From Anaerolineae bacterium (GTDB taxonomy: Bacteria; Chloroflexota; Anaerolineae; Aggregatilineales; Aggregatilineaceae), in assembly GCA_023382715.1 (NCBI GenBank), contig JAHDWP010000018.1:1-64000 (forward strand): DNA of 64,000 bases. Direction: 5' to 3'. How positions within the stretch are numbered: the stretch's first letter is position 1; each line of letters starts with the position of its first letter. Made by a program: the position numbers and the translations under genes. Below are positions 35,901 to 50,900 of this stretch, piece by piece. The notes beneath the pieces are model-generated. The model made no database searches, had not been told where the DNA came from, and was given only the letters and a program-made list of their open reading frames with translations.

Positions 35901-38900
35901 GGCCGACGACCAGGTCACGCTGGAGTCTGTGGAAGGCGGGCCGGGCGACGAGAGCGCCCCCCTGCCCCTGCGCGTCCCGCAGGACGACCCCGGCGCGACG
36001 CTCGTCTCGCCCCACACGCCATTCCTGGAGCCGGTGCGCCGCTCCGACGCGCCCACTCTGCAAAAAGGGCAGGAGGTAGACGCGGCAGCGGCGAACCTGA
36101 TCACCATGCCGCACGGCCTCAGCGGCCCGCAGCCCGACCAGCAGACGATCCGCTCGGTGGCCGTCGCTGCCAGGGAGACGATGACGCACGGAGAGCTGCG
36201 CGCCGTGCCTGCCGAGCCGCCGCATCCGCCCAAGCCGCCCATCGGCGCGTTCCCTCAGCCGGACTACAGCGCGGCGCTCGGCGCGGCGCACAACCGCAAC
36301 ACCTATGTCAAGTGGGGCATCCGCTTCAGCATCTTCGGCATCATCGGCGGCATGGCGCTCACGCTGCTCGTGCTGCTGCTGATGATTGGCTACTACCTGT
36401 ACAAGGTGGACCAGTACGCCGAGGCTGTCGCGTCCTTGCACGAGAGCGCGTCGGGCTTTGAGACCACGCTCATCCTCAACGCGCAAGGGGCGACGCTGGC
36501 CGAGTTTAACAACCCGGACACCGGCCAGCGCAAAGTGGTGCCGCTCAACCAGATTTCGCCCTGGCTGATCCACGCCACCGTGTCCACCGAGAACGAGACA
36601 TTCTACCAGGACCCTGGTTTCAGCGTGCTCGCCATCGTGCGCGCGGCATATAACAACCTGCGCGCCGGAGATGTGCTCTCTGGCCCCGGTGCCAGCACGA
36701 TCACCCAGCAGCTTGCGCGCGCCCTGGTGCTGGAGACGGAGTTCGCCTCGCAGCGCACCGCCGAGCGCAAGATCGTCGAGATCATCGTCGCCTCGGAGAT
36801 CAAGCGCAAGTACACCAAGAACGAGATACTCGAGATCTACCTGAATGAGATCTTCTACGGCAACTTCGCCTATGGCATTGAGGCAGCCGCGCAGACCTAT
36901 TTCGACAAGCCGGCGAGCGAACTCAACCCCATCGAGGCGGCGTTCCTGGCCGGGCTGCCCCAGTCGCCGGCCACCTACGACCCGGTGGTCAACCGCGAAG
37001 CGGCCATCCAGCGGATGCGCACCGTCCTGCGCCTGATGGCGGAGGCCAACGGCACCGGCTGCATCGCCATCCAGCACGACGACACGACGCAATGGGGCGT
37101 GCCCAGCGGCGGATCGCTGTGCATCATCGCCCGCCCGCAGCCCAACGGCACCACGCTCTACTACTACACCACGCCCAACACGCCCGAACCCCAGGAAATG
37201 TCCCTGGAGCTGGCCCTGGTGGAGACCAAGACGTTCACGCCGCCGGCCAACCAGTTCATTCACCCCCATTTCGTGAACTACGTCTGGCAGCAGCTTGAAG
37301 ACACCTATGGCCCACAGGCGATCTACAGCGCCGGTTACCGCGTCTATACGACTCTGGACGAGGCCATTCAGACTGCGTCGGAGCGCGCCATCGCCAGCCA
37401 ACTGGGCGCGCTTCAGGCGCGCGGCATCAACGCACGCAACGCCTCGGCAGTGGTCATGAATCCCAGGAATGGGGCGGTGCTGGCCATGGTGGGCAGCGCC
37501 GACTACAACAACAAAGATATTGACGGGCAGGTCAACATCGCCTTCACCGCCCAGCAGCCCGGCTCGGCGATCAAGCCCTTCGTCTACCTGACGGCCTTCA
37601 TGCCCGACGAGCAGGGCCGCTACCTGACCCCGGCCAGCGTGCTGTGGGACGTGCGCACAGATTTCAACGGCTATGTCCCCACCAACTACGACAACCAGTA
37701 TCACGGCCCCAAGACCGCCCGCGAAGCCCTGGGCAACTCGCTGAACGTCCCTGCCGTCAAGGTGCTGCAACAGGCCGGCTTGCTGCGCTTCACCGAGCTG
37801 GCGACGCGCTTCGGCATCCGCTTCCCGCTCGGCAACCCGGTTGAGCGCAATGCCGGGCTGCCCACTGCGTTGGGCGCCGTTGAGGTGCGGCTGTTCGACA
37901 TGGTGGCTGCCTTCGCCGCGCTGGGCAACAACGGCGTGGGCGTGGAGCCATTCTCCATCGTCTATATCGAAGACAGCAAAGGCAATGAGATTTACCGCGC
38001 CGGCGGGCAGGCCGGCCAGCAAATCGTGCCGCCTGAGTACGCCTACCTGATCACCAACATCCTCTCCGACGGAGCAGCGCGCGCCGAAGAGTTCGGGCGC
38101 GGCTGGCCGCTGGAGCTGCAAGGGGGCCGCACGGTGGCGGTCAAGACCGGCACCAGCAACGATAGCCGCGACGTGTGGACCATCGGCTATACGCCGCAGT
38201 ATGCCGTCGGCGTGTGGGTCGGCAACTCCGACAACAGCCCGATGACCGGCCTGAGCGGCTACTTCGGCGCGGCACCCATCTGGAACGAGATCATGGAAGC
38301 GGCGCACGCCGGGCTGGCCGTCGAGTCCTTCCAGCCGCCGCCCGGTGTCGTTCAGGCCGAAGTCTGCCGCGATTCCGGCACAGTGCCCTCGCCGCAATGC
38401 GCCGGGCGCACTTATGTGGAGCTTTTCGTCAGCAACGCGCCGCCGCCCGGCCCTGATCAGGACATTTATCGCTCGCTCTACGTGGACACCTTCACGCAGA
38501 AGCTGGCCAACGATTCCTGCGCGGGCGAGGCGGAGTATCGCACCTTCCTGGCGATCAGCGATTCGTCCGCCTACAACTGGCTGAACAACGACCCGGCGGG
38601 CAACGCCTGGCTGGCGCAGCGCGGCCTGCAAGTGCCGATCATGCCGCCGCCGACTGAGTACTGCAATCCGGCAGAGCCGCGCCCCTACGTGGTGCTTTCT
38701 GCTCCAGCCCAGGACGCCCCCGTTGAGGGCGTGATCCAGGTGATGGGCACCATCACCATGCCCAACTTTAGCCGCTACGAAATCCGCTACGGCATCGGGC
38801 ACAGCCCGACCGCCTTCAGCGAGCCGCTGATCGTAGACCCGCAAGAGCGCCGCGAGCCGAACGCTCTGCTGGGGCAGCTTGACACGCGCGTGCTGCAAAA

Positions 38901-41900
38901 CGGGCCGTACACGCTGCGGCTGATTGCCATTGACCAGTACGGGCGCTTCGTCCGGCGCGATGTGCGCATCAATGTCAATAACCAGGCTGCGCCACCGCCC
39001 ATGCCTACGCCCGCGCCCACGCTGACGCTGCCTTTCGCCGAGGGCAGCTTCCCCGACGCGGCGCTGATCCCAACCCTGACGCCCACCTGGACCTTGACAC
39101 CGACGCCTGGCTAGGCGGGGGTGAAGTCAGTTGTCGGTCGTTGGGCACTCAGCGGCGTTCAGATCAGGAGAATGGCCGTTCGCGCAGACTTCGCAGCCGC
39201 TGAGCGAGAGGGCGTTGGGGAGGTCGTGACCCCCGGCCCAAGCCCCTCTCCTACAAGGAGGGAGGGGCTTGGCGGGCGCGCTTTTCTCCCTTCCCCCCTC
39301 GCGGGGGAAGGGCCGGAGATGGGGGGCAACGGCAGGCGCACGACTTCTGAAACGGTCTCTGAAAACTGACAACTGATAACCAACCAAAACCAATCACCAA
39401 CAACCCTTTATCACTTGCGCGACCGAGAGACCTCATGAGCCTGACCTGGCAGGGACGCTACCAGCCCAGCCGCGAGCCGGATCGCGTGCTGCGCCGCATG
39501 ACCCTGGACGACATCCCCGGCGCGCTCGCCCTCACCGGGCGCGTCGGCTGGCAGAAAGACGCCGCCCACTGGGCGCGGCTGCTGCACTGGTCGCCGGACG
39601 GCTGCTTCGTGCTGGATGAAGAGGAAAGCGGCATCGTCGGCACGGTGAGCACCACTTCCTACGGCACCGCCCTGGCCTGGGTCGGCATGGTTCTGGTCGC
39701 GCCGGAGCGCCAGCGGCTGGGCCTGGGCCGGCAATTGATGCGCGCCGCGCTCGATCACCTGATCGCCAGGGGTACCGAGCGGATCATGCTCGATGCGACC
39801 GAGGCAGGCCGCCGACTCTACCGGAGCATGGATTTTCGCCCGGTGGGCAAGATCGAGCGGTGGGAGGGGCGAGCCAGCACCTACCTGGGGCCGCGCGCCC
39901 AGCGGATGGCTCCGGCGGATCGCGAGGCCGTCTTCGCCTTCGATCGGACAGCGTTCGGGCTGGATCGCAGCCACATCCTGGGCCGCCTGATGGACGAGTT
40001 CCCCGACACGGCCTGGGTGGACTATCAGAGCGGCGCGCTGGAGGGATACCTGCTCGCGCACCGGCACGGCGACAGCACCTTACTCGGCCCCTGGATGAGC
40101 CGGACTATCGCCTCGGCGAAGCGGCTGCTGCTGGTCGCCCTGGAACAGCTTCAGGGCCAGCCCATCATCGTCAACATCCCCGACAACAACGGGCGCAGCC
40201 TGATCCTGGCCAGCGACCACAACCTGGGCCGCGTGCGCCAGTGCACGCGCATGATCTACGGGGACGCTGAGCCGGTGCAGGGGGAGCCGCTCACTGAGCT
40301 GGCGGTCGGCATGCTGGCGACCGGCTGAGCTGCCGGCGACGGCTCAGTCGCGCTGCAAATCCTGGAGCGAAACCAGCCCCCGCTGAAGCGCGATCAGCCC
40401 CGTCTCCACGCGCGAGCGCGCGCCAAGCTGGGCGATAAGCTGGGCAAGCTGCTGATCCACGATCTGCGGGTCGAGGCCCAGTCGCTCGGCGATCTGGTCG
40501 TTGGTCTTGCCGGCCGCTACGCCGGTCAGGATGGCCCGGTCCAGCGCGCCCGGCTGATCGTCCTCAGCAGCCGGGCGCGCGGTGTAGCCTTCGACGACGC
40601 GCTCGGCCACGCCCTGCCCCAGCACCAGCCGCCCTGCCGCGACATCGTGCACCGCGTGGATCAGTTCCTCTTCGGCGGTGGTTTTCAGCACGTAGCCGTG
40701 CGCCCCGGCGCGCAGCGCGTGCATGATGTACTGGTCTTCGGCGCGCCCGGTCAGCACCAGCACCTTGATGCCCGGCCAGGTCTGGCGAATCTGGGGCAGA
40801 ATGTCCAGGCCGCTGACTTTGGGCATGTTCAGGTCGAGCAGCAGCACGTCCGGCTGGGCGGTGCGCACCAGCTCAAGCGCCTGCTCGCCGTCGTCCGCCT
40901 CGCCCACAACCTCGAACTCATCGGTCGCCGCGAGCATCATCGCCAACCCCATGCGCAGCACGCGGTGATCGTCGGCCAGGGCCACGCGCACCTTGCCGCG
41001 CGCGCTGGGGGCCGGGCTGGCGGAGGCGTCTTCCTGCGACTCCAGCCCCTCAGCCGTCACCGCCGCCGCGTTGAGCGTCCGATCTCCGTGAGACCCCGCC
41101 TCTGCCAGCGCGTCGGCCATCGCCCGCGCGCTCTCAAAGCGCTGTTCGGGCTGCTTGGCCAGCGCCTTGAGGATGGCCGCGTCCAGGGCGGGACTGAGCG
41201 CCGGATTCAGCTCGCGGGGCGGCCTGGGGGTCTTCTTGACCTGCTGGATCAGCAGCAGACCGATGTCGTCCGCGTCAAAGGGCAGCACCCCCGTCGCCAG
41301 CTCGTAGAGCACCACGCCGGTCGAGTAAATGTCGGTGTGAAACGTCAGGGCGAGGCCCTGCGCCTGTTCGGGTGACAGATATGCAGGCGTGCCGACGATG
41401 CGCCCCAGCGCGGTCAGCCGCTTGGATTCGCCGGAGATGGCCAGCCCGAAGTCCATGATCTTCACCACATTGTCCGGCGTGATGTGAATGTTCGCCGGCT
41501 TGATGTCGCGGTGGATCAGGCCGCGCCGGTGCGCGTAGTCCAGCGCCAGGCAGATCTGCCGCCCATACTCGGCTGCCACGTCCGGCGGCGAGGGGATGAA
41601 GTCAGACAGCGGGCGGCCCTCGACATACTCGACGACCAGGTAGGGCCGGTCGCCTTCCTGATTCACGTCATAGATGGCCATGATGCCGGGATGGTTGAGC
41701 TGGGCGGCGGCCAGCGCCTCGCGCTCGAAACGCCGGCGTGTCGTGCTGTCCACGTGCGCCAGCAGCATTTTGATCGCCACCGTGCGTTGCAGGCGCGTAT
41801 CCAGCCCGCGATAGACGACGGCGGTCGCGCCCTCGCCGATGCGCTCTTGAATCTCATAACGGTTGCCCAGGGATTGCCCGATCATGCGTCGCTCGCTTCC

Positions 41901-44900
41901 TCCCCTGACCAGTCGGGGACAGTGTACAAACCTGCGGGCATCTCCGCAACTTGACTTCCGGGGCGGGGTCCACGAACGAGTTGTCAGGCAGTGGTCGCAG
42001 GCCCCTCCCCCTGGCCCCGCACCGCGATTAAAGTCCCCCCTCTGGCTCGGCTGGGGAGGAGGATTTAGGGGGTGAGGCGTCCAGCGGGCATTCCCCAACT
42101 TCCCCTGGCGACAGGTTGTTCGCGGATCTTCCGGGGTGCCCTACCCCGGAATTTGTCAAGCGGCGGCTGGGACTATACAGTTACACGGGCAACGCACATG
42201 CGACGGAAAGGATACGGCGGATGAGCTTCTCTGCGCGGATTGGGTTGGCGGGCGCGCTGCTGGCGCTTTCTCTGGCAGCGTGCGCCAGCTTCGACGAGGC
42301 GCGCGAGACGACGGACACGGTGGACGACGCGGTGGCGCTGATGCAGGCCGTGGACGAGCGCGGAGCCGTCGGGCGCGCCAACCAGGGCGTGGACGACCTC
42401 GGCGCGGCGGGCGTGGGCTACGAAGCAACGGTCGTCGTGCGCCAGGGCCGCCTCACTGCGGACGGCGCGCCGGACGATAACACCGCGAGCGAGCAGCATT
42501 ACACGCTGCGGGTTGATGCAGAGGGCGACTTACAGGCTGCGCTCGGCGAAGGGGGAACGCCCGTCATGTATGTGGTGCCCGGCGACCAGCCAGCGCCCGC
42601 GCCGGTCTACCGCGTCACGGGCAACAGCTACGCCTGCGCCAGCGCTGATCCGGCTGCGGCAGGGCTGGGCGACGGCCTCGCCGGGCTGATCGCCGCCCAG
42701 GACGCGCTCGCCGCCGCCCCGCTGACGCTCGCCGTCATCGCCAAGCCAGAAGAGGCGACGGTCGCCGGGCGAGAAGCGACGCGGCATATCCTCGCCTCGC
42801 GGGTTGAAGACGCCCTGCGTATCCTGAACACTTATGGGAGCAGCGAAATGCTGGAGCAGGCAATCGCGGCGGCGGAGACGGTGACGCTGTCCGGCGAAGT
42901 GGCCTTCGACGACGGGACGGGCGCGCTGCTGCGCCTGCGCGCGATCACTACCTGGCGCGACCAGGATCGGTGGGCCGAGTTCCGCTTCGAGCTGACCCAG
43001 TGGGGCAGCGTGCCGGACGTCCCACGCCCGGACGCCGCTCAGATCGCGCTGCCCTGCGGCTAACTCACGACACGCGCGCGCTCAGCGCGTAGATCGGCCC
43101 TATCTCGTCCAGCACGAAGATCGTGCGTCCATCGCCCGGCCAGGCGATGTCGTAGAACGACACGCCGTCGGGCAGACCCATCCCCCGGCGGTCGGCGCGC
43201 TGAAGCACCGGTTTTCCGCCCGGCTGGCTCTCATGCAGGCTGGTGAGATTCCACAGGAACAGATCGCGCCCCGGCGAAGACAGCGTCAGCAGCAGTGCGC
43301 TATCGGGAGAGAAGATAGCATTGCGGCAGTTCTGCTCTGGCAGCGGCAGCAGCGCGACCTGTTCCCGCGTCGCCACGTCCCACAGGCCCAGGGTCGGCTG
43401 CGCGCCGCAGCCAAGCAGCCAGCGCCCGTCGGGTGAGAAGGCGAGCTGGTGAGACGCCTGGTGCCGCGCGAGCGGGATGGACGCGAATGGTTCGCCCGCT
43501 GGCAGCGTCCACACCTGAAGGTCGCGGTCCGTGGCCACAGCCACCAGGCGGGAGTCCGGCGAAAAGGCCGCCCGCGTGGCGACCGCTTCCACCTCGACGC
43601 GATCCGCGTCAATCACGGCGCGCAGCAGATCGCCCGACGGCACCGACCACACGCGCACGCCACGCTCAGCGCCGACGGTGACCAGGTAGCGCCCGTCCGG
43701 GGAGAACGCCAGGAAGCCGACAGCTTCCCGGTGCGCCTGAAAGTTGGCGATCCTCTCTCCCTGCGGCACGCGCCACAGCGTGATGTCGCCGTTCTCCGAC
43801 CCGAAGGCCAGCAGCGTCCTGTCCGGTGACTGGGCGACCGGCCCTGCTGTCGCCGTCTGGTGCCCGCTGAACTCGGCCAGTGGCTCGTCATCCGCGGGAG
43901 GCGGGATGACCGCCAGCGACCACACTCGCGCCAGGCCGTCGCGATCCACCGTGATCAGCGTCTCGTCGCCAGGGCCGAAGAACACATGGCGCGCGGGCAG
44001 GTTTTCGCGGAAGAATAGCGTTTCTCCGTCGGCGAGATTCCACACTCCCACCACCTTGTCAGCGGCAGTGGTCGCCAGGCGCGCGCCGCTGGCCGAGAGC
44101 GCCAGGTCATTGACGGTGCCCTGGTGCAGCCGCAAGACGCCGCTCACGGCCACGATGGGGTTATCCGCAGTGATGGCGGCCTGGGCCGGCTGCCAGGCCA
44201 TGATCAGCGGTACAGGGGTATTGGTCGGCTGGCTCGTGTCGCGCGGCGCAGCACCGCCGCAAGCGGCCAGAGTCGCCGCCAGCACGAGCGCCAGCCCGCC
44301 CCAACCCCGCGCGAGATGTATTCGCCGCATCCGCACAAGCCTTTCTCCACGCCCGACTCGACACCGGTGTATCTCGCCCAATTGACTTCGGGGCCGCGCT
44401 TGTGTACGCTACACAGGTGTATTGTATCCGACTTTGCGCGCGCCGGTATCGAGTGCACGAGAGCACCGATCAGCCAGCGCCGCCCACAGGGAACGTCGCC
44501 ATGACTGACGCCGAACTCGCTGTCCTGAGCATCATCGCCGAAGGCCCCATCTACGGCTACGATTTGCAGACCGTCATCGCTCAGCGTGGGCTACGCGCCT
44601 GGACGCAGATCGGCGTGTCGTCCATGTACTACGTGCTGGAGAAACTGGCGCGCCAGGGCCTGGTCGAGACCAGCAGCATGCCGGGCGCTGACGAGACCGC
44701 GCGCCGCCAGTACCGCATCACCGCAGCGGGATTCGGCGTGTTGCAAACCGCCGTCGCCGACCTGATCAGCACGCCGCGCGAGCACGCCGACGAGTTCGAG
44801 CTGGGACTGGCTAACCTGCACGTCCTGCGCCCGGATCAGATTCGCGCGGCTTTCGCCGCCTACCGGCAGGAACTCGCCTCGCGGCTGGCCCAGGTCCGCG

Positions 44901-47900
44901 AACGGCAGGACACGCTCCAAAATGGCGGCGCGCCCTTTCACGTCACGGCCATGCTCGCTCACCGCGCGGCGATGCTCACCGCTGAAATCGCCTGGATGAG
45001 CGAGTTCGTGGCCGCCTGGGAAGCGCAGGCTCCGCCGGACGAAGCCCCGCCTGCCCCGCCCGAACCCGCCGACATCCCGCGCATGAAGCAGGTGGTGCTG
45101 CCCCAAGACCCGGATTCGCCGCACCGCCGTGCCACGCGCCGCGTGCGAGGCACACCGCCCTCTGCGCCGACGAAGATCAGCGCCGAGACGCCCACCGACC
45201 AGATGCGCTCCCCGGCAGAAGACCAGGAGTCCGCCGCGCCACCCGATCCGTCCGACGAAGCGCGTTGAGCGTCAGCGGATGCGCTGCGATCAGAGCAAGG
45301 GCCTCACCGCAGAGGCGCAGAGTGCGCAGAGAGAGCGCAGAGAGAGCGAAGAGTCTCAGCGCTCTGCTCTGCGCCCTCGGCATCTCTGCGATTCGCGGAA
45401 GACACCCTCGGACGCCCCGCGCCGCCGCCAACCAGATTCCGCGAAAGATGCTATCGCTGTACAATAAGCGGGTGCGTGTTCCTCACACACTCTGAGGCCG
45501 CCCATGACTCGACCGCCAGGCATTCTCTACATTGACCGCGACGACGCGCGCCGGAGCCGTATCTGGCACGCGCTGTCGCGCGCCGGGTATCAGGTCGCGC
45601 TCGCCGTCACTGCGCTTGACGGAATGGAGCAGGCTCAGCGCGCGCGCCCCGACCTGATCCTGGTCGAAGGCGATCTGCGCGATGCGCGTGCGCACCATCT
45701 CGCCGCGCGGCTGAGCACAGCCCCCGGCCTGAGCGGCGTGCCCATCGTCGCGCTGACCGCCCCCGGACGCACCCCGCCCCACCAGGCCGCTTCCGCCGCC
45801 GGGCTGGACGGCTGGATCGCCGACTCGAACGAGGACCGGATACTCGTGGAGCGCGTTGAAGGATTCCTGGACGACTTCTACGGCAACGCAGTCACCGGCA
45901 CCGCGCCGCACGCGCCCCAGGACACGCTGACCCGCCTGGAAACCAGCCTGCGCGAGCTGGAGGCCAGCAACCGCGCGCTGCGCCGCCTGGATCGCATCAA
46001 AGAGGACTTCATCCAACTAACCGCTCACGAGCTGCGCACACCGCTGACGACCGTTTACGGCTACAGCCGCCTGGTGCAGACTCTGCCCGCCGTCCAGGAA
46101 CTCATGGCCCGCGACCCCGAAGTGCACGCCTGCCTCAGCGGGTTGATCGACTCCATCGAGCGCTTTCACCGCGCCGTTGACGAGATCATCGTCGTCTCGC
46201 GCATCGCCTCCGACCATCTCGACCTCAAGCGCAGCCCGACCTCGCTGCCGGCGCTCGTCGAGCGCGTCCTGCACGACTACACCGGAGTCGCTGAACAGCG
46301 ACAGCTCGCGCTGCGCGCCCGCCTGGATCGCAACGTCGCGCTCTTTTTCGCCGACACCGACCTGCTGGAACTGGCTCTCAGCAACGTGCTGGGCAACGCC
46401 ATCAAGTACACGCCCGATGGCGGGACGATCACCATTTACGGCGACATCCATGACGACACCGTGATCCTCAGCGTGCAGGATACCGGCATCGGCATTGACC
46501 CGGACGAGCAGGAACAGATCTTCGACCGCTTCTACACCGCCGGCGACACGCAGCTTCACACGACCAGCAAAACGGCTTTTCGCGGCGGGGGGCTGGGGCT
46601 GGGGCTGGCCATCTGTCGCGGAATCGTCGAGGCGCACGGGGGGCACATCTGGGTGGAGAGCGAGGGCTGCGACCCGGAGCGGCTGCCCGGCAGCACCTTC
46701 GTCATCCAGCTACCCCTGGAGCGCACGCCGCCAGACGCGCGCCGCTGAGCGGCGCCGGGCGCACCTCATTTCTGGAGCGTATTATGCACTTCTGCCGGGT
46801 AGACGCCCCCATCCCCCGACCCCTTCTCCCACGCAAGCGGAGAGAAGGGGCCAGGACGGGCTTCTTCCTTCCCCCCGTGCGGGGGAAGGACCGAGGATGG
46901 GGGGCAAGCACGGGAGCTGCCCGCCTGCCAAAGTTCATAACACGTTCTAGGGAGAAAAAAGCACCGCTGAGATGCAGAGAGCGCAGAGGAAAGATGGAGA
47001 GGCCGTGAGTTCTTCTCCGCGCCCTCTGCGCCTCTGCGGTTTGGGCATTCGCTCCCATCGTGAGATACATCCCAGCACACCCTCGCGTGCGCCGATGGCA
47101 GCATTGCGCTAGAATGGGACGCTGACGCCCGGCAATAAGCAACCATATCGGAATACGCGCCATGAGTCGTTCTGCCATTCAGGTTCTCTTCATCGCCGGC
47201 TTCATCCTCTTTGGCAATGTGATCGCCGCCGTCGCCCAGTTCTTTGAGGAGCCGGTCAGCGACGGGCGCAGCCTGCGTTGGGATCGCTACGATGTCGCCA
47301 TCGAGAACATGGATACGGCGGCCAACCGCTTCCAGGTCACCGAGTTCTACACGATCACCGTCGAAGTCGGCCCGTTCCGCTATGGCTTCGCCGAGATTCC
47401 CCGGGATCGCCTGGAAAGCATCTCTGGCGTGCTGGTCTATGAGAACCGGTCGCTGCTCACGTCCTCGTGCAGCGGCTCCCCTGGCACCTATTGCGCCCGC
47501 GACGAGGGAGATGCCTACAGCATCGAGTATCACTTCACTCGCCAGGCCCAGAGCGGGGAGAGCCGCGAAATCGCCATCCGCTACACCGTGCATGGGGCGT
47601 TACGCTCCTACAGCGGCGGCGACCAGCTTTACTGGGTGGCTGTGCCCGGCGACCGCGCCTTCCCCGTGCTGTCCTCTAAGGTGACGGTGATCCTGCCCGA
47701 AGACCGCCCGCCCCAGGTGACGGCGAGCTACCCCGACACGTGGCGGGAGACCATTCAGGGCAATATCATCACCTGGCAGTCGCCCGGCAGGATGGGCCGC
47801 GGCGATGCGGTCGAGGTGCGCGTGCAGTACCCGCACGACGCGCGCATGGCCAAACCCTCGTGGCAGGCCGCCTTTGACCGCGAGCGAGCCTACCTGGAGG

Positions 47901-50900
47901 ACTGGCAACCGATCGTGTCGCTCGTGCTGCTGGCGCTCACCGTCCTGTTCACGGTGGGTGGCGTGCTGTTTGTGCTCACCCGCTACCTGAAACACGGGCG
48001 CGATCCGCAGGCGCTGGTCGTGCCCGAATATCTCAGCGAGCCGCCCTCGGACGAGCGGCCCGGCGTGGTCGGCCTGCTGCTCGACGAAAAGGCGGACATG
48101 CAGGACGTCATGGCCACGCTGCTGGACCTGGCGCGGCGCGGCCTGCTGGTTATCGAGCAGGAGGAGAAGAGCGGTGTCGCCGGCCTGTTCAGCAGCACAG
48201 AGTTCACGTTCCATCGCACCGATGCCACCGACGCGGACCCGCGCCCCTACGAGCGCACGCTGCTGAAGGGCCTCTTCCCCAAAGGGCGCGACACGACGAC
48301 GCTCTCCCAACTACGCACCAAGTTCTACACGCACATCCCGGTCATCAAGCGCGAACTGTACGACGACCTGATCAAGCAGGGTTACTTCACGCACTCGCCA
48401 GAGACGACGCGCCGCCTGTGGACGTGGGGTGGCGTGGCCGTGATGGTGCTGGCGTCGGTGGCGTTCTGGTTATTGCAGCAGGCCACGCTGATCTCGCCGC
48501 TGATCATCGTCCCGCCCATCGGTCTGGGTATCGTCGGCCTGGTCTCGGCCATTGCCGGTGAGTTCATGCCGGCCAAGACTGCGAAAGGCGCGCAGGATGC
48601 GGCCCGCTGGCGCGCCTACAAGCGTTACCTGGCCAATATCGAGCACTACGGGGATGTTGCCGAGGCAGCGGCGAAGTTTGAAGAGGCCCTGCCCTACGCC
48701 ATCGCCTTTGGCCTGGAGAAAGAGCTGGCGCGCCAGGTGACGTCCGCCATGACTGCCATGCCTGGCTGGTACTTCCCGACGTACCTGGGCGGCCCCTGGC
48801 ATGGCGGCTACCGGCGCGGGCAGCCCGTGCGCCCCGTGTCCATGAGCGGGCCGAGCGGGATGGGCGACTTCTCGCTCGGCGGGCCGGGCGGACTCAATGA
48901 CATGAGTCGCTCGCTGACCGAAGGGCTGAACGCCATGAACAGCGGCCTGACGCGGATGCTCAACGATGCGTCGAAAGCGATGACCAGCCGCCCGCAGAGT
49001 TCTGGTCGCAGCGGTGGCGGGTTCAGCGGCGGCGGAGGCGGCGGCGGAGGAGGTTCCGGCGGCGGGAGTCGCGGCTTTGGCTAATCTCGGCAGGCGAAAG
49101 GACAGACTATGAATCTCAACCGCTTGGCGGGCGTGATGCTGATCGTGGTGGGGCTGGTCGTCGGCGCGCTGGCTGCCGCCTGGCTGTTCAGCAACGAAGA
49201 CCTGGAAGGGCCGGCGCGCATCCTGGGGCTGGCCATCGCCCTGCTGGTGCTGGTGGCCCCGCTGGTCGGCGGCGGCGTGTACATGCTGGCTTTCGGCGGG
49301 CAGCAGGCGCGCCAAGAGGCTGAGGCGGCGCGGCAGCGCAAGCTATTGAACGTAGTGCAGACGCGCGGCCAGGTGCGGCTGGACGAGCTGGCCGTCGAGC
49401 TTCAGCTCCCGCGCGACCGCATCAAGGACATGGTGCACGACCTGGTGGGGCTGGGCGTCTTCAGCGGCTACGTGAAGTGGGACGAAGGGGTGCTCTATTC
49501 GAGCGACGCGCAGCAACTCCGCGACCTGCAGCAATGCCCCAACTGCGGGGGAGCGATCACGCTCAGCGGCAAGGGCATCGCCACCTGCCAGTTCTGCGGC
49601 ACGGAGTTCTTCCTGTCATAAGCGGGCCTCACGCGCCCGGCACGATCTCGTCGGCGCGCTGCATGGCGATTGCCACCACGCTGATATTGTCTTCGCCGCC
49701 GCGCTCGTTGGCCAGGGCCACCAGACGGCGCGCCACTTCGTCGGGCGTGGCGCCCGTCTGTACAGCGCCAACCATCTCCGCGCCTGTGACGTGACGGGTC
49801 AGGCCATCGGAGCAGAGCATCAGCCAGTCCCCTGCGCTGAGCGGGCGCACATAAAGATCGGCCTCTGTATCGTCCACCTGGCCCAGCGCGCGATAGAGCA
49901 CGTTGCGCATCGGGTGAACAGCGGCCTGCTCCGGCGTGATATGCCCGGCGGCCATGAGCGCCTCGACGAAGCTGTGATCGTCGGTGATCTGGCTGATCCA
50001 GCCCCCGCTGCCGCTGATCATATAGGCGCGGCTGTCGCCAATATGGGCGACCAGCACCTGCGCGCCGCGCACAAAAGCCAGCGTCACCGTCGTGCCCATG
50101 CCCTGAAACTCTCGATTCCCCGCCGCGCGCCGCATGACGACGCGATTGGCGCGGCGAATGGATCGGCGCAGCTTGCCAGCCACCTCGTTATCGGACAGCG
50201 TATGCAGTCCCTCGCTGCCGTGCGCCTCGCCCACAAAATCGGCGTGGATGGTCTCCAGCGTCAGCCGGCTGGCTTCTTCGCCGGCGAGCGCGCCGCCCAT
50301 GCCATCGGCGACGAGCGCCAGGATGACACCCTGCCGCGCCCACAGCCCAATGCGATCCTCGTTATTGCTGCGCACCCGGCCAACGCTGCTCCGGGCCGCA
50401 GCGCGCGGGACCAGATCGGCGGGAGCAGCGTCGCGCGGCAGGGTGAGCGCCGCGCCGCAGCCAGCACAGGAGTCTGCCGGGGGGACATTGCGCGTGCCAC
50501 AGCGCAGACAGATGATCGGGATGCCCTCGAGAGCGGGGGGGGAGTCAGATCGGGCAGCGCGCAAGCGTTGACTCAGCGCTGAGTCCGGCGCGTCTTCGGG
50601 ATGATTCAGGGATTGCACGGCCTCTTCGACCGGGCGGTGACGGCGGTGAATGCCGTGCTGAGCCGGTGAGCTATCGAGGCTGGCGCCGCACTGAAAGCAG
50701 AACACAGCCCGCCTGACGTTCTCGTACCCGCACTGCGGGCACGTGCGCTTGTCCATCATCTCGCCTCTTGTCGTTCGTCATCCTGCCCAGATTGTACTGC
50801 TCCGAGGCAGAGGCGCAAACCGGCGGAGGCCGGAAAGGTGCCTACGGAGGTTGTCAGCGGCGCGCCAGGCGCAGGGCAGTGACGTCACCCCCAGCCTCGC